64,000 nt of DNA from Psychrobacter sp. 72-O-c (GCF_904846605.1 NZ_CAJHBI010000016.1:1-64000), one strand, 5' to 3'. Numbered from the stretch's first letter, positions 11,091 to 21,042 are shown. The notes: a model not told the origin generated them from the letters alone. Made by a program: numbers and translations.

Positions 11091-11201
11091 TAGCATTAAC
11101 AAATGGTAATCATAAGCTTTGTTGGTTAATGCTGCCAACGTTTGATATTTTAACCCCAGCGCTGGAGATGGATCAAATTAGACCCCTAAATTAGAACCCT
11201 T

Positions 11202-12164
11202 ATGACTACAAGTATTTTCGCCCGCCAGCCGTTATCACTTCATAAGACTGCTATTGTATTAATAGCGGCACTGATATTGATGTGGTTTGACAGCAAAAAT
11301 CCAGAATGGTTTAATCCCATTCGCAACACCAGTCATGCAGCCATGCAGCCTATTTATGAGCTGTCTTTATTACCGAGCTATGCTGAGCATTGGGTAAGTG
11401 GTAGCGCGCAATCAAAAGAAGCGCTACGCCGCGAAAATGTACAATTAAAATCGCAATTGATTCACGCACAAGCCAAGCTACAGCAACAAGATTATATCTT
11501 GGCACAAAATGCGCGCTTGCAAGGTATTTTATCGACTACCAAGCCTGAGCAATTTGAGCTTAATTTGGCCCAAGTTATTGGTACCGATACCAATCTGCTC
11601 AAGCAAATCGTCGTGCTTAATAAAGGTGCGCAAGATGGGGTACAAGTCGGGCAAACGGTTATCGATGAAGATGGTATCTTGGGGCAAATTATCAATGTTT
11701 ATCCTAATACCAGTCGCTTATTATTGATTACTGACAAGCAACAGTCGGTTGCAGTAACCGTTAAGCGTACGGGTCAACGCGCTATTGCCACCGGCGAAGG
11801 GATACCTACGTCACTGCGTCTTAACTATGTGTTTAAAACCTCAGATGTGCGGGTTGGTGATGAATTGATTTCCTCAGGTATGGGTGGTCGTATTCCAGCA
11901 GGCTATCAGGTTGGGCGTATCGCTCAAATCAAAGACAATGAAGAAACTCAAGCGGATAATTTTAGAAGCATTAAAGTCACGCCTGCTGCTAATTTTGTTG
12001 ATAATGCCTACGTATTAATTTTACAAGACAAGAGGGTAGACGCTGGGAGTAAGCCGTCATCATTAGCCTTCACTGGTAAGACGAATAGCAATATTAATAC
12101 TGATATGAATACTGATCTGACTAGTACTGATAGTGATGCCGTAGCGCCCGTACCGATTCAATGA
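11202..12164 (+). CDS. mreC: Rod shape-determining protein MreC
   Basis: 320 residues. MreC is a bitopic inner-membrane protein whose periplasmic part contacts PBP2 and MreD. A single transmembrane helix lies at about residues 15-29. A coiled coil follows (about 65-105, Gln/Leu/Lys rich). The beta-domain motifs DGVQVGQTVIDEDGILGQI, LLLITDKQQSVAV and GDELISSGMGGRIPAGYQVG are clear. The tail after residue 285 is Asn/Thr/Ser-rich and probably disordered. It lies 224 bp after mreB with a hairpin between. Confidence 0.95.
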   Translation: MTTSIFARQPLSLHKTAIVLIAALILMWFDSKNPEWFNPIRNTSHAAMQPIYELSLLPSYAEHWVSGSAQSKEALRRENVQLKSQLIHAQAKLQQQDYILAQNARLQGILSTTKPEQFELNLAQVIGTDTNLLKQIVVLNKGAQDGVQVGQTVIDEDGILGQIINVYPNTSRLLLITDKQQSVAVTVKRTGQRAIATGEGIPTSLRLNYVFKTSDVRVGDELISSGMGGRIPAGYQVGRIAQIKDNEETQADNFRSIKVTPAANFVDNAYVLILQDKRVDAGSKPSSLAFTGKTNSNINTDMNTDLTSTDSDAVAPVPIQ

Positions 12165-12276
12165 GCTGTTCACTGAGACTTTATCAGCAGTAACTTTATC
12201 AGCCACCCCTTATCCTACTCATCGCTAAATAAACGTTAAAGTAGTAGCCGCTATATACTCGTTAAGGCAAGCATCT

Positions 12277-12762
12277 ATGGCGCATCCCAACTCTGAGCAC
12301 GCAACTGGCCTGTTGTTGATCGCGATTATCCTAAGCTTTGTGGTTGCCTCATCGCTCAATGTTTATCCACTAAGTCCAAATATGGCAACCCTGCGCCCGA
12401 TGGCACTGATCATGGTGCTGATTTTTTGGTTGCTGTTTCAGCCGCGCTATGTGGGTATCTTTACCGCTTTTACCATTGGTCTTATTGCAGACTTACTTAT
12501 GGACACGCGATTGGGTCAGCAGGCCTTTGCTGCCGTGGTGGTCGCGTTAATTATCAAAATAACTAGCATATATATCAGAGAATTAAACACGGCTAGCGCT
12601 TGGCTAATAGCAACGCTAGGATTAGTGGTGTTTCAGCTGATCCTATGGATATTACAGCTGATTACTCAAAATATATTTGTGGCACAATCTGGCCTATCCT
12701 TATTAATGAGCATCATAAGCTGGCCTTTAGTGCTATTGGCCTTACACAAATTTGTCCACTGA
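12277..12762 (+). CDS. mreD: Rod shape-determining protein MreD
   Basis: 161 residues, almost entirely hydrophobic with about five transmembrane helices. The family stretch RPMALIMVLIFWLLFQPRYVGIF and the helix GLIADLLMDTRLGQQAF are recognisable. MreD stabilises the MreC-PBP2-RodA complex in the inner membrane. It sits 112 bp after mreC. A frame at 12600-12866 overlapping its 3' end is a shadow. Confidence 0.93.
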   Translation: MAHPNSEHATGLLLIAIILSFVVASSLNVYPLSPNMATLRPMALIMVLIFWLLFQPRYVGIFTAFTIGLIADLLMDTRLGQQAFAAVVVALIIKITSIYIRELNTASAWLIATLGLVVFQLILWILQLITQNIFVAQSGLSLLMSIISWPLVLLALHKFVH

Positions 12763-12770
12763 TGATTTTT

Positions 12771-12800
12771 ATTGCTACTTCAATAATTGCTACTTTAATA
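12771..12800. repeat. 15-bp tandem duplication (2 copies)
   Basis: ATTGCTACTTCAATA is followed directly by ATTGCTACTTTAATA (one mismatch) in the mreD-maf spacer. Other spacers in this window show the same 15-bp period. Confidence 0.85.
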
Positions 12801-12934
12801 ATGATTGGCTTAAATGGCTACCTTAATAGGTATCTTAGGGATCGTAAGTGTGTTACTAGTCGTTAAAGTATCTGCCATGACAAACTCTACAAAACGTACC
12901 CCTATAATAAACGTATCAATATAAGAGAATAGCG

Positions 12935-13606
12935 ATGGATATCATTTTAGCTTCTGGTTCGCCGCGTCGTCGCGAGCTGCTAGCAATCGCACAGCAAAAT
13001 TTTAGGGTCATGAGTGTTGATGTCGATGAAACGCCGTATGATGCCGAGCCACCAAAAGACTATATTGAACGTATGATCGCCACCAAAGCCAATTCAGCTA
13101 TTGAGCAGCTTAATACCGATTTGGAAAGTGACAAAACTGAGTTATCTACACTTTCTATCCCTCCTAACAAGCCATTTATAATTCTAACCGCTGATACCAT
13201 CGGCGTATTACCGGATGGTCGGACGGTGTTGATCAAACCTACAGATCGTAATCATGCGTACAGTATGTGGCAGCAGATGTCTGATAATACCCATCAAATA
13301 TGGACCGCCGTCCAAGCCACGCTAGTAATGCTAACCCCTACAAATAATACTAATATGTTTAAAACATTGTGGCAGCAACAAATTATTGAGCGCACTGAAG
13401 TGACTTTTGTGCCATTAACGTCAGATATGATGGCGGGATATTGGAATAGCGGGGAGCCTGCTGACAAAGCGGGTGGTTATGCTATTCAAGGGTTGGCTGC
13501 TGCATGGGTCACCCGTATTAATGGTAGTTATACGAATGTGGTAGGGCTGCCACTGGCGCAAACGCTGGCGTTAATTAATGAAGCCAATGAAGTACCCATA
13601 AATTAG
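12935..13606 (+). CDS. maf: Maf-family nucleotide pyrophosphatase
   Basis: Maf proteins hydrolyse dTTP/UTP or modified nucleotides to monophosphates and are linked to septum control. The phosphate-binding motif ASGSPRRRELL is at residues 6-16, LTADTIGVL supplies the catalytic Asp, and EPADKAGGYAIQG is the conserved C-terminal loop. At 223 residues it is longer than the usual 190-205 because of two insertions: about residues 55-78 (Asp/Ser/Thr rich) and about 128-150. The family position between mreD and rng is the classical E. coli-like order. The substrate class (YhdE-like or YceF-like) is not certain. Confidence 0.92.
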   Translation: MDIILASGSPRRRELLAIAQQNFRVMSVDVDETPYDAEPPKDYIERMIATKANSAIEQLNTDLESDKTELSTLSIPPNKPFIILTADTIGVLPDGRTVLIKPTDRNHAYSMWQQMSDNTHQIWTAVQATLVMLTPTNNTNMFKTLWQQQIIERTEVTFVPLTSDMMAGYWNSGEPADKAGGYAIQGLAAAWVTRINGSYTNVVGLPLAQTLALINEANEVPIN

Positions 13607-13740
13607 GTAGGTTTATATGGTTGTCTGCACATATTGATACGCTAGGGTAATGGGCAAGGTCGAGTCGCATTTGCTACACTGTAAGGCTAAATAACTATTA
13701 ACTCCTAATAAGAAAATTGAGAGATAAGAGAAGAAACCCT

Positions 13741-15342
13741 ATGTCTGAAGAGCTGCTGATCAATGTCAGTCCAATGGAATCCCGCGTAGCAGTCTTAGAT
13801 AATGGTGTGCTGGGCGAGATTTATATTGAGCGCCATCATAAGCTGGGCTTAGTCGGCAATATTTATTTGGGCACAGTGGTACGCGTCCTGCCAGGAATGC
13901 AAGCTGCCTTTGTCGATATTGGTCAGTCACGGACGGCGTTTTTGCATGTTAATGATATGCAGCGAGAACCTCGTCCAGCAGTGAAAGCTAAGGCTAAATC
14001 TGATGAAGATTCAATCGCCCCTACCGATGCAGAGGCTATAGCAACGTCTGCTGATAATTTGGCAGTCACGCCGCCCGTAGTTAGCGCCCAAAACACTGAA
14101 ACTATACCGGTCGCCAGTAAAACCTTGATTCAACATCGCTTGCACGAGAGTCAACGTATCTTGGTGCAAGTGACTAAAGACCAATTAGGCAGTAAAGGCG
14201 CACGTCTGACCACTAACGTCTCTTTGCCTTCGCGCTATTTGGTTTATTTGCCTTCTAGTGCTCATATCGGTATCTCTCAACGTATTGATGGTGAAGAGGA
14301 GCGCACGCGTCTAAAGACTGAACTTAATAGCCTGATGCAAACCGTTAATCTGCAAGGTGGTCTGATTGCTCGCACTGCTGCTGAGCGTGTACCAGTAGAT
14401 AAGTTAGAGGAAGATATCTACTACTTGTTACAACTTTGGCGCACTATTTGCGCGCGCCAAAAAGAGATGAACCATCATCAAAGCTCAGAGCTAATTTATC
14501 AAGAGCTGTCCTTACCATTACGGTCTATTCGTGACTTAGTACATGAAGAGACCGGGAAGGTCATTATCGATAATGAACAAATTTATGAACAAGTCAGGAC
14601 TTTTGCCAAAGAGTTCGTGCCTTTTGTTTACGACCGTATCATCCACTATACTGCTGAGCAGGCGTTGTTTGATGTGCACCGCGTTGAAGAAGACTTGCGG
14701 GATGCACTAAAACGTCGCGTCGATCTAAAGTCTGGTGGCTATCTGATTATCGATCAAACCGAAGCTATGACTACTATTGATGTCAATACCGGCTCTTTCG
14801 TCGGCGGCCGTTCCTTAGAAGATACTGTTTATAAAACCAACTTAGAAGCCACTCATGCTATTGCTCGGCAGCTGCGCCTACGTAATCTAGGCGGCATTAT
14901 TATCTTAGATTTTATCGATATGCTGGAGCAACAGCATAAAGACGATGTACTCGAGAGCTTACAATCTCAGTTAACGCAGGATTATGCCAAAAGCAATATT
15001 ACTCAAGTTAGTGAGCTAGGTTTGGTTGAGATGACTCGCAAACGTACTCGCGAGTCGCTAGGGCAGCAATTGTGCGAACCGTGCTCAACCTGTCAAGGTC
15101 GCGGTTTTGTGAAAACTGCCGAGACCGTCTGCTTTGAGATATTCCGCGAAATTATGCGCTGTGCTCGTACTTATAACTCACCGAAGAAATTTACGGTAGT
15201 CGCTCATGCTGCCGTCATAGATCTGTTATTGACCACAGAGGCGGATACGGTTGCTGACCTTGAATATCTATTAGGTCGGGTAATCACTTTTGATGTAGAG
15301 AATCTCTACACCCAAGAACAATACGATATTGTGCTAGATTGA
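13741..15342 (+). CDS. rng: Ribonuclease G
   Basis: RNase G is a 5'-end-sensitive endoribonuclease that matures 16S rRNA and degrades mRNAs. It has 533 residues from the ATG at 13741; an in-frame TTG 24 bases earlier has no support. The N-terminal S1-type domain (GNIYLGTVVRVLPGMQAAFVDIG) is split by an insertion of about 50 Ala/Thr/Asp-rich residues at roughly 75-128, which accounts for its length over the ~490-residue E. coli protein. Catalytic aspartates sit in TTIDVNTG (Asp347) and ILDFIDM (Asp390). The zinc-link cysteines are in CEPCSTCQGRG (445-451). The maf-rng order is conserved in gammaproteobacteria. Confidence 0.95.
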   Translation: MSEELLINVSPMESRVAVLDNGVLGEIYIERHHKLGLVGNIYLGTVVRVLPGMQAAFVDIGQSRTAFLHVNDMQREPRPAVKAKAKSDEDSIAPTDAEAIATSADNLAVTPPVVSAQNTETIPVASKTLIQHRLHESQRILVQVTKDQLGSKGARLTTNVSLPSRYLVYLPSSAHIGISQRIDGEEERTRLKTELNSLMQTVNLQGGLIARTAAERVPVDKLEEDIYYLLQLWRTICARQKEMNHHQSSELIYQELSLPLRSIRDLVHEETGKVIIDNEQIYEQVRTFAKEFVPFVYDRIIHYTAEQALFDVHRVEEDLRDALKRRVDLKSGGYLIIDQTEAMTTIDVNTGSFVGGRSLEDTVYKTNLEATHAIARQLRLRNLGGIIILDFIDMLEQQHKDDVLESLQSQLTQDYAKSNITQVSELGLVEMTRKRTRESLGQQLCEPCSTCQGRGFVKTAETVCFEIFREIMRCARTYNSPKKFTVVAHAAVIDLLLTTEADTVADLEYLLGRVITFDVENLYTQEQYDIVLD

Positions 15343-15502
15343 TTTTTATATAGAAATGGACCAGACGGTCTGTGTTTTATGCTTCTATTTAATAGGGCCC
15401 GATAGTATGAAGTAAGTACCAATTAAATATAAATATTAGCAGTAAAATAAGAGCACATAGTTCTTGTTTGGCGAAAGCTTTCAAAGGTCCCTAACAATAC
15501 CC

Positions 15503-15530
15503 TTGCAATCAAGGAAATACTCTGTATAAT
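15503..15530 (+). promoter_or_regulatory. Probable sigma-70 promoter of the S10 operon
   Basis: TTGCAA at 15503-15508, a 16-base spacer and a perfect TATAAT at 15525-15530. Transcription would begin near 15537, giving a leader of about 275 bases before rpsJ. Confidence 0.75.
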
Positions 15531-15814
15531 ATATACCACTGATTTATATGCGCGCGGCCAATCAAACAGCTGGCGCCATGACAGCTAGAGCATCGTTTCT
15601 AGCACTATTTCATTATGCCTTTGCTGACTCCCAATAAATGGGAAGGTCGGCGGGGCTTTAAACTATTTTGCTTTTAGCGTATTACTAATTCTATAAAAGA
15701 ATAGATTCTGATTAAGAACAGTGAACCGCTCGGAGTGAATCTTTAACCAAACGGCTTTTGCTCATCCACTTGCAACGCAAGAATGATCAAGGCACATATT
15801 AGGAGCTTGCTGGC
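15531..15814 (+). promoter_or_regulatory. Long structured leader of the S10 operon
   Basis: The leader holds a strong hairpin at 15623-15651: GCTGACTCCCA, an ATAAA loop, and TGGGAAGGTCGGC with a two-base AG bulge. In E. coli ribosomal protein L4 represses this operon through hairpins in the leader. The sequence here is different, so an analogous role is inference. No gene is present in this stretch. The upstream part, 15343-15502, shows nothing I can name. Confidence 0.45.
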
Positions 15815-16126
15815 ATGGCTAACCAGAGAATCCGTATCCGTCTCAAGTCTTTTGATCATCGTCTGATTGATCAATCTGCACAAGAGATCGTTGATACTGC
15901 AAAGCGCACCGGTGCGCAAGTTTGTGGTCCTGTACCGTTGCCGACTCGCATTGAGCGCTTCAACGTTCTAACCTCGCCACACGTCAATAAAGATGCTCGT
16001 GACCAGTACGAAATCCGTACTCACAAGCGCATGGTTGATATTGTTCAGCCTACTGACAAAACTGTGGACGCGTTAATGAAGCTAGACTTAGCGGCGGGCG
16101 TTGACGTTCAAATTGCTTTGGGTTAA
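15815..16126 (+). CDS. rpsJ: 30S ribosomal protein S10
   Basis: 103 residues, the standard length. Typical start [20 protein letters not shown] and the conserved loop [20 protein letters not shown] are present. S10 is a 30S head protein and, as NusE, pairs with NusB in transcription antitermination. First gene of the ribosomal run. AGGAG lies about 8 bases before the ATG. tuf, rpsG and rpsL, which often precede rpsJ, are not upstream; rng is. Confidence 0.98.
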   Translation: MANQRIRIRLKSFDHRLIDQSAQEIVDTAKRTGAQVCGPVPLPTRIERFNVLTSPHVNKDARDQYEIRTHKRMVDIVQPTDKTVDALMKLDLAAGVDVQIALG

Positions 16127-16175
16127 TGCACATTAAACGCCCAATCCATTAATAGAAGATATAAAGAGGTTTAAA

Positions 16176-16814
16176 ATGGCGATTGGTTTAGTCGGTAAAA
16201 AATGCGGCATGACCCGTGTCTTCACTGCAACAGGTGATTCTATCCCTGTAACAGTGGTTGAGATCGATGCAAACCGCATCACTCAAGTAAAAAATACTGA
16301 TATAGATGGCTATCAAGCCATTCAAATTACCACAGGTACTCGTCGTGACAGCCGCGTAACAGCCGCTCAAAAAGGTCACTTCGCGAAAGCTGGCGTTAAA
16401 GCTGGTCGTGGTGTTTGGGAATTTCGTGTCAATGAAAGCGATCTTGAAGGTCGTGAAATTGGTGGTGAGATCCAAGCTGACCTATTTGAAGAAGGTCAAA
16501 TGGTTGATGTCACAGGAAATAGTAAAGGTAAAGGCTTTCAAGGCGGCGTAAAGCGTCACAACTTTAGCATGCAAGATGCTACTCATGGTAACTCAGTCTC
16601 TCACCGTGCCATTGGTTCAACTGGTCAAAACCAGTCACCAGGTAAAGTATTTAAAGGTAAGAAGATGCCAGGTCAAATGGGTAACAAGCGTGTTACCGTT
16701 CAAGGCCTAGAAGTGGTTTCGGTTGATGCCGAAAAAGGATTACTTGTCATCAAGGGTGCTATCCCAGGTGCCACCGGTGGCGATGTCATCGTACGTCCGT
16801 CAGTCAAAGCCTAA
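16176..16814 (+). CDS. rplC: 50S ribosomal protein L3
   Basis: 212 residues. The start [13 protein letters not shown] and the peptidyl-transferase-centre loop region [20 protein letters not shown] are typical. The Gln in [11 protein letters not shown] matches the site methylated by PrmB in other gammaproteobacteria. L3 is one of two proteins that start 50S assembly. AAGAGG lies six to eight bases before the ATG. The gap to rplD is 14 bp. Confidence 0.98.
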   Translation: MAIGLVGKKCGMTRVFTATGDSIPVTVVEIDANRITQVKNTDIDGYQAIQITTGTRRDSRVTAAQKGHFAKAGVKAGRGVWEFRVNESDLEGREIGGEIQADLFEEGQMVDVTGNSKGKGFQGGVKRHNFSMQDATHGNSVSHRAIGSTGQNQSPGKVFKGKKMPGQMGNKRVTVQGLEVVSVDAEKGLLVIKGAIPGATGGDVIVRPSVKA

Positions 16815-16828
16815 GCAAGGGGATTAAC

Positions 16829-17431
16829 GTGGATTTAAAAACAGTTACAGGTGCGGCGGTTGAGCTTTCTGATACGGCCTTTGGTCGTGAATTCAACGAA
16901 GCATTAGTGCATCAAGTCGTCACCGCATATCTTGCTGGTGCTCGTCAAGGTACACGTGCACAAAAAACCCGTGCCGAAGTTTCTGGCGGTGGCATTAAGC
17001 CATGGCGCCAAAAAGGTACTGGTCGCGCTCGTGCAGGCTCTATTCGTAGCCCAATCTGGCGTGGTGGTGGTCGTACATTTGCTGCGAAACCACAAGATTG
17101 GTCACAGAAAGTTAACCGCAAAATGTATCGCGGTGCTATGCAGTGCATCCTAGCCGAATTAATACGTCAAGAGCGTTTAATTTTGGTTGAAGAGCTGAGC
17201 GTTTCTGGGCCTAAGACCAAAGAGCTGATTGCAAAGTTAAATGAGTTGAATGCATCTCGTGCATTGATCGTCACAAAAGACGTCGACGAAAACTTGTACT
17301 TAGCAGCTCGCAATATTCCAAACGTCAATGTACTAGGTACAAACGAAGTGGACCCAGTGAGCTTGATCGCTTATGATAAAGTGATCATGACAGTCGAAGC
17401 TGCGAAACAATTTGAGGAAGCACTAGCATGA
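16829..17431 (+). CDS. rplD: 50S ribosomal protein L4
   Basis: 200 residues beginning at a GTG preceded by AAGGGG at eight bases. The extended loop that lines the exit tunnel is recognisable ([20 protein letters not shown], then [12 protein letters not shown]). L4 also represses its own operon in E. coli. Its last four bases overlap rplW (ATGA), so translation is coupled. Confidence 0.97.
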   Translation: MDLKTVTGAAVELSDTAFGREFNEALVHQVVTAYLAGARQGTRAQKTRAEVSGGGIKPWRQKGTGRARAGSIRSPIWRGGGRTFAAKPQDWSQKVNRKMYRGAMQCILAELIRQERLILVEELSVSGPKTKELIAKLNELNASRALIVTKDVDENLYLAARNIPNVNVLGTNEVDPVSLIAYDKVIMTVEAAKQFEEALA

Positions 17432-17778
17432 ATAACGCAAGACTTTATCAGGTCTTAAGAGGACCTGTATTCTCAGAAAAATCTCAAATGCTTGGCGACT
17501 CATTTGGCGTGCAGGTGTTCAAGATTGACTCTAATGCTACTAAGCTGGAAGTCAAAAAAGCAGTTGAGTTAATGTTCGAAGGTGTTGAAGTCACTAAAGT
17601 AAACACTTTGAATGTTAAAGGTAAGACAAAGCGTTTTGGTAAAAGTATAGGTCGTCGTAACGATTATAAAAAAGCCTATGTTACCCTAAAAGCTGGTCAC
17701 GATGTACAAATGGCTGATGCTGGTGAGGACGTAGCGAATACTGCTGCCTCTACTAGTGAAACAGCTAACAACGAATAA
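17428..17778 (+). CDS. rplW: 50S ribosomal protein L23, with acidic C-terminal tail
   Basis: 116 residues against roughly 95-100 in most bacteria. The L23 core ([13 protein letters not shown] to [11 protein letters not shown]) is normal and forms the tunnel-exit docking site for trigger factor and SRP. The extra C-terminal part after residue 90 is Ala/Asp/Glu/Thr-rich ([14 protein letters not shown]...) and likely disordered. It overlaps rplD by four bases and lies 11 bp before rplB. Confidence 0.96.
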   Translation: MNNARLYQVLRGPVFSEKSQMLGDSFGVQVFKIDSNATKLEVKKAVELMFEGVEVTKVNTLNVKGKTKRFGKSIGRRNDYKKAYVTLKAGHDVQMADAGEDVANTAASTSETANNE

Positions 17779-17789
17779 GGATACCACTC

Positions 17790-18614
17790 ATGCCTATCGT
17801 AAAAGCAAAGCCAACATCACCAGGCCGTCGTTTTGTTGAAAAAGTAGTGCATCCACACCTTTACAAAGGTCGTCCGTTTGCAGCACTTCTAGAATCAAAA
17901 AGTAAGTCAGGTGGTCGTAACAATAATGGTCGTATTACCACTCGTCACATTGGCGGCGGTCATAAGCAACATTATCGTATTATCGACTTCAAACGTACCA
18001 AAGACAATATTCCAGCAACGGTAGAGCGTATTGAATACGATCCCAACCGTACTGCACATATCGCCTTACTTAAGTATGCTGATGGTGAGCGTCGTTACAT
18101 TATCGCTCCTAAAAAGCTAGCTGCTGGTGATACAGTATATTCAGGTGAAACGTCTCCAATTCGTCCAGGTAACTGTTTACCGCTTAAAAATATCCCTTTG
18201 GGTACTGTGATCCATAATATCGAGCTTAAAATCGGTAAAGGCGCACAGATGGCTCGTTCAGCGGGTACAAGCGTTCAGCTACTAGGTCGTGACGGTATTT
18301 ATGCGATTCTTCGTATGCGTTCAGGTGAAACACGTCGTGTTCACGTTAACTGTCGTGCCGTTATTGGTGAAGTCTCTAACACTGAAAACAACTTGAAATC
18401 ACTTGGTAAAGCTGGTGCTTCACGTTGGCGCGGTATTCGTCCTTCCGTTCGCGGTGTGGCGATGAACCCTGTTGATCACCCACATGGTGGTGGTGAAGGT
18501 CGTAACAAAGGTCGCCATCCAACCAGCCCTTGGGGTCAGAAGTCTAAAGGACTTAAAACGCGTCATAATAAGCGTACTGACAGTATGATCATCCGTCGCG
18601 CCAAGAAGAAATAA
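17790..18614 (+). CDS. rplB: 50S ribosomal protein L2
   Basis: 274 residues, standard. The hallmark [18 protein letters not shown] near residues 221-238 contains the conserved His of the peptidyl-transferase region. The start [16 protein letters not shown] is typical. L2 is required for subunit association and peptidyl-transferase activity. AAGGATA precedes the ATG. Confidence 0.98.
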   Translation: MPIVKAKPTSPGRRFVEKVVHPHLYKGRPFAALLESKSKSGGRNNNGRITTRHIGGGHKQHYRIIDFKRTKDNIPATVERIEYDPNRTAHIALLKYADGERRYIIAPKKLAAGDTVYSGETSPIRPGNCLPLKNIPLGTVIHNIELKIGKGAQMARSAGTSVQLLGRDGIYAILRMRSGETRRVHVNCRAVIGEVSNTENNLKSLGKAGASRWRGIRPSVRGVAMNPVDHPHGGGEGRNKGRHPTSPWGQKSKGLKTRHNKRTDSMIIRRAKKK

Positions 18615-18626
18615 AGGAAGAATTTC

Positions 18627-18902
18627 ATGCCTCGTTCATTGAAAAAAGGTCCATTCATAGACGCGCACTTGTTTGCTAAAGTTGAGAATGCAATAGAAAA
18701 CAACTCACGCAAGCCAATTAAAACTTGGTCGCGCCGCTCGATGATTCTGCCACAAATGGTTGGCCTAACTATGTCTGTTCACAACGGCCGTACTCATGTA
18801 CCGGTTATTGTGAGCGAACAGATGGTTGGTCATAAACTAGGTGAATTTGCCCCGACTCGTACGTATCGTGGTCATGGCATTGACAGAAAAGCTAAGAAAT
18901 AA
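18627..18902 (+). CDS. rpsS: 30S ribosomal protein S19
   Basis: 91 residues. The sequences [29 protein letters not shown] and [11 protein letters not shown] are diagnostic. S19 forms the 30S head complex with S13. Twelve bases after rplB, with AAAGGAAG upstream of the ATG. Confidence 0.98.
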   Translation: MPRSLKKGPFIDAHLFAKVENAIENNSRKPIKTWSRRSMILPQMVGLTMSVHNGRTHVPVIVSEQMVGHKLGEFAPTRTYRGHGIDRKAKK

Positions 18903-18912
18903 GGTGCTTACC

Positions 18913-19242
18913 ATGGAAGTAACTGCAAAATTACGCGGTGCCGCCATTTCGGCACAAAAAGTTAGACTCGTTGCTGATGAAGTTCGTGGCAAATCTATCG
19001 AACGTGCTTTGGATATCCTAACGTATAGCAACAAAAAAGGCGCTGTATTTGTTAAGAAATGTCTTAACTCAGCCATCGCCAATGCCGAACATAATCACGG
19101 CTTAGACATTGACGACCTAAAAGTCGGCACTATCTACGTTGATGAAGGCATTACGCTAAAGCGTATCCTACCACGTGCTAAAGGTCGTGCTGATCGTATC
19201 AGTAAACGTACCTGTCACATCACTATAAAGGTAGGAGAATAA
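18913..19242 (+). CDS. rplV: 50S ribosomal protein L22
   Basis: 109 residues from ATG 18913, with AAGGTG six bases upstream. A longer in-frame reading from 18841 lies inside rpsS and is rejected. The tunnel-lining beta-hairpin region [20 protein letters not shown] is intact, and I see no change suggesting macrolide resistance. Three bases separate it from rpsC. Confidence 0.97.
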   Translation: MEVTAKLRGAAISAQKVRLVADEVRGKSIERALDILTYSNKKGAVFVKKCLNSAIANAEHNHGLDIDDLKVGTIYVDEGITLKRILPRAKGRADRISKRTCHITIKVGE

Positions 19243-19245
19243 GTT

Positions 19246-19971
19246 ATGGGTCAAAAAGTACATCCAATCGGAATTCGTCTTGGTGTTGTAAAAAAGCATA
19301 ACGCAAACTGGTATGCTAGCCCTAAACAATACTCAGAATACCTAATCAACGACATACAAGTTCGTGAATATCTACGCAAAAAACTAGATAAGGCTATGAT
19401 CAGTAACATCATGATCGAGCGTCCTACTGGTGCTGCTAAGATTACCATCGCCACTGCGCGCCCTGGTATTGTTATCGGTAAAAAAGGCGAAGATATAGAA
19501 AGACTTCAAAAAGAATTGACCAAAATTATGGGCGTACCTGCTCAGGTCAATATTGAAGAAATCACGTCACCTGACCTTGATGCTCGTCTGGTAGCAGACG
19601 GTATTGGTAGCCAGCTTGAGCGTCGTGTTATGTTCCGTCGTGCGATGAAGCGCGCCGTGCAAAACAGCATGCGTTCTGGTGCCAAAGGTATTAAAGTTGA
19701 GCTGTCTGGCCGTCTCGGCGGTGCTGAGATTGCTCGTACTGAATGGTATCGTGAAGGTCGTGTGCCATTGCATACGCTACGCGCCGATATTGACTACTCG
19801 TCAGTACGTGCGGAAACCACTTACGGCACCATCGGTGTAAAAGTTTGGATTTTCCGCGGCGAAATCCTTGACGGTATGAACAGTGTATATAATCCCGTCA
19901 ACGAAGAGAAGCCTCGTGCGCCAAAACGCCGTGGTCGTGGTGGAAACCGTCGAAACACAGACAGAGGTTAA
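19246..19971 (+). CDS. rpsC: 30S ribosomal protein S3
   Basis: 241 residues, slightly longer than E. coli (233). The start [13 protein letters not shown], the KH-domain loop [14 protein letters not shown] and the C-terminal domain [20 protein letters not shown] are present. The tail ends in an Arg/Gly-rich stretch ([17 protein letters not shown]). S3 shapes the mRNA entry channel and has helicase activity there. Three bases before rplP. Confidence 0.98.
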   Translation: MGQKVHPIGIRLGVVKKHNANWYASPKQYSEYLINDIQVREYLRKKLDKAMISNIMIERPTGAAKITIATARPGIVIGKKGEDIERLQKELTKIMGVPAQVNIEEITSPDLDARLVADGIGSQLERRVMFRRAMKRAVQNSMRSGAKGIKVELSGRLGGAEIARTEWYREGRVPLHTLRADIDYSSVRAETTYGTIGVKVWIFRGEILDGMNSVYNPVNEEKPRAPKRRGRGGNRRNTDRG

Positions 19972-19974
19972 ACT

Positions 19975-20388
19975 ATGTTACAGCCAAAACGTACCAAGTT
20001 TCGCAAAATGCATAAAGGTCGTAACACTGGGCTAGCTCATCGTGGAAGCACCGTTGCATTCGGACAAATTGGTCTAAAATCTTTGACTCGCGGTCGTATG
20101 ACAGCTCGTCAAATCGAAGCGGCACGCCGTACCATCACTCGTAAAATTAAGCGTGGTGGTAAGATTTGGATTCGTGTCTTTCCAGACAAGCCTATTACTA
20201 ATAAACCATTAGAAGTACGTATGGGTAAAGGTAAAGGTCCTGTAGAATATTGGGTATGCGAAGTCAAACCTGGTAAAATACTATATGAACTCGAAGGGGT
20301 TTCAGAAGAGCTTGCTCGTGAAGCTTTTACGCTTGCTGCAGCGAAACTGCCCTTTAAAACTACCATTGTTAAGCGGACGATAATGTAA
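19975..20388 (+). CDS. rplP: 50S ribosomal protein L16
   Basis: 137 residues. The start [17 protein letters not shown] and the motif RIFPDKPIT-like [14 protein letters not shown], with [17 protein letters not shown], are typical. The conserved Arg in the GRMTAR region is present. L16 organises the A-site tRNA elbow. Its stop overlaps the rpmC start by one base. Confidence 0.98.
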   Translation: MLQPKRTKFRKMHKGRNTGLAHRGSTVAFGQIGLKSLTRGRMTARQIEAARRTITRKIKRGGKIWIRVFPDKPITNKPLEVRMGKGKGPVEYWVCEVKPGKILYELEGVSEELAREAFTLAAAKLPFKTTIVKRTIM

Positions 20389-20585
20389 TGAAGATCAGTG
20401 AATTACGTGATAAATCATTAGAAGAACTGACTCAGTTACTTGATGAAAAGCAGCTTGATGCTTTCCGTATTCGTATGGCTAAAGCAACGGGTCAGTTGGG
20501 GAATACCCATGAAGTTCGTGGCAATCGTCGTACGATTGCTCAGCTTCAGACTTTGATTAACGAGAAACAGCGAGGCAACTCATGA
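20388..20585 (+). CDS. rpmC: 50S ribosomal protein L29
   Basis: 65 residues, two helices ([21 protein letters not shown] and a second ending in NEKQRGNS). L29 sits beside L23 at the tunnel exit. It overlaps rplP by one base and rpsQ by four bases (ATGA), so the three are translationally coupled. Confidence 0.97.
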   Translation: MKISELRDKSLEELTQLLDEKQLDAFRIRMAKATGQLGNTHEVRGNRRTIAQLQTLINEKQRGNS

Positions 20586-20860
20586 GCGATAACGATCAAG
20601 CCATCCCAACCAATGCTAGCGTATTAACAGGGCGAGTTGTTAGCGACAAGATGGACAAGTCCATCACGGTTTTGATTGAGCGTCTGGTTCGTCATCCTTT
20701 GTATGGCAAGCAGCTTCGTCGTTCGACTAAAATTAAAGCCCATGATGAGAACAACGTTTGCCAACAAGGCGACCTTGTCCAAATCAAAGAAACGCGTCCA
20801 ATCTCAAAAACTAAGTCTTGGACTTTAGTAGATGTGATTGAAAAAGTAGAAAAAATCTAA
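20582..20860 (+). CDS. rpsQ: 30S ribosomal protein S17
   Basis: 92 residues. [28 protein letters not shown] and the [24 protein letters not shown] core are typical of S17. Last gene of the S10 unit. A 182-bp gap with a promoter-like sequence follows before rplN. Confidence 0.98.
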   Translation: MSDNDQAIPTNASVLTGRVVSDKMDKSITVLIERLVRHPLYGKQLRRSTKIKAHDENNVCQQGDLVQIKETRPISKTKSWTLVDVIEKVEKI

Positions 20861-20865
20861 GTAAA

Positions 20866-20894
20866 TTGCATTAAAAGCCAGAAGCTGTTAAAAT
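20866..20894 (+). promoter_or_regulatory. Probable promoter of the spc operon (rplN onward)
   Basis: TTGCAT at 20866-20871, a 17-base spacer and TAAAAT at 20889-20894, immediately after the rpsQ stop. This matches the position of the spc promoter in E. coli, between rpsQ and rplN. Confidence 0.65.
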
Positions 20895-21042
20895 AGCCGC
20901 CTTTTTAAGGATGCTGATTGCGCCGAGCGTATATCACTGACATTAAGAGTAAGGTGCGGTTATTTATATTAAAATGCCGTCTACTCATAGTGTGCTAGCG
21001 GCAGCAACTGGCTTTTATTGCTCATACGTGTGGAGTAACGCT

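Noticed and set aside
12600-12866. 88-codon plus-strand ORF overlapping the end of mreD
   Set aside because: Starts inside mreD in another frame; mreD has the clear family sequence and the ORF's extension is AT-rich repeat sequence.
20974-21042. N-terminal extension of L14
   Set aside because: Universal L14 start [15 protein letters not shown] begins at 21043 with its own GGAG; the extension lies in the promoter leader.
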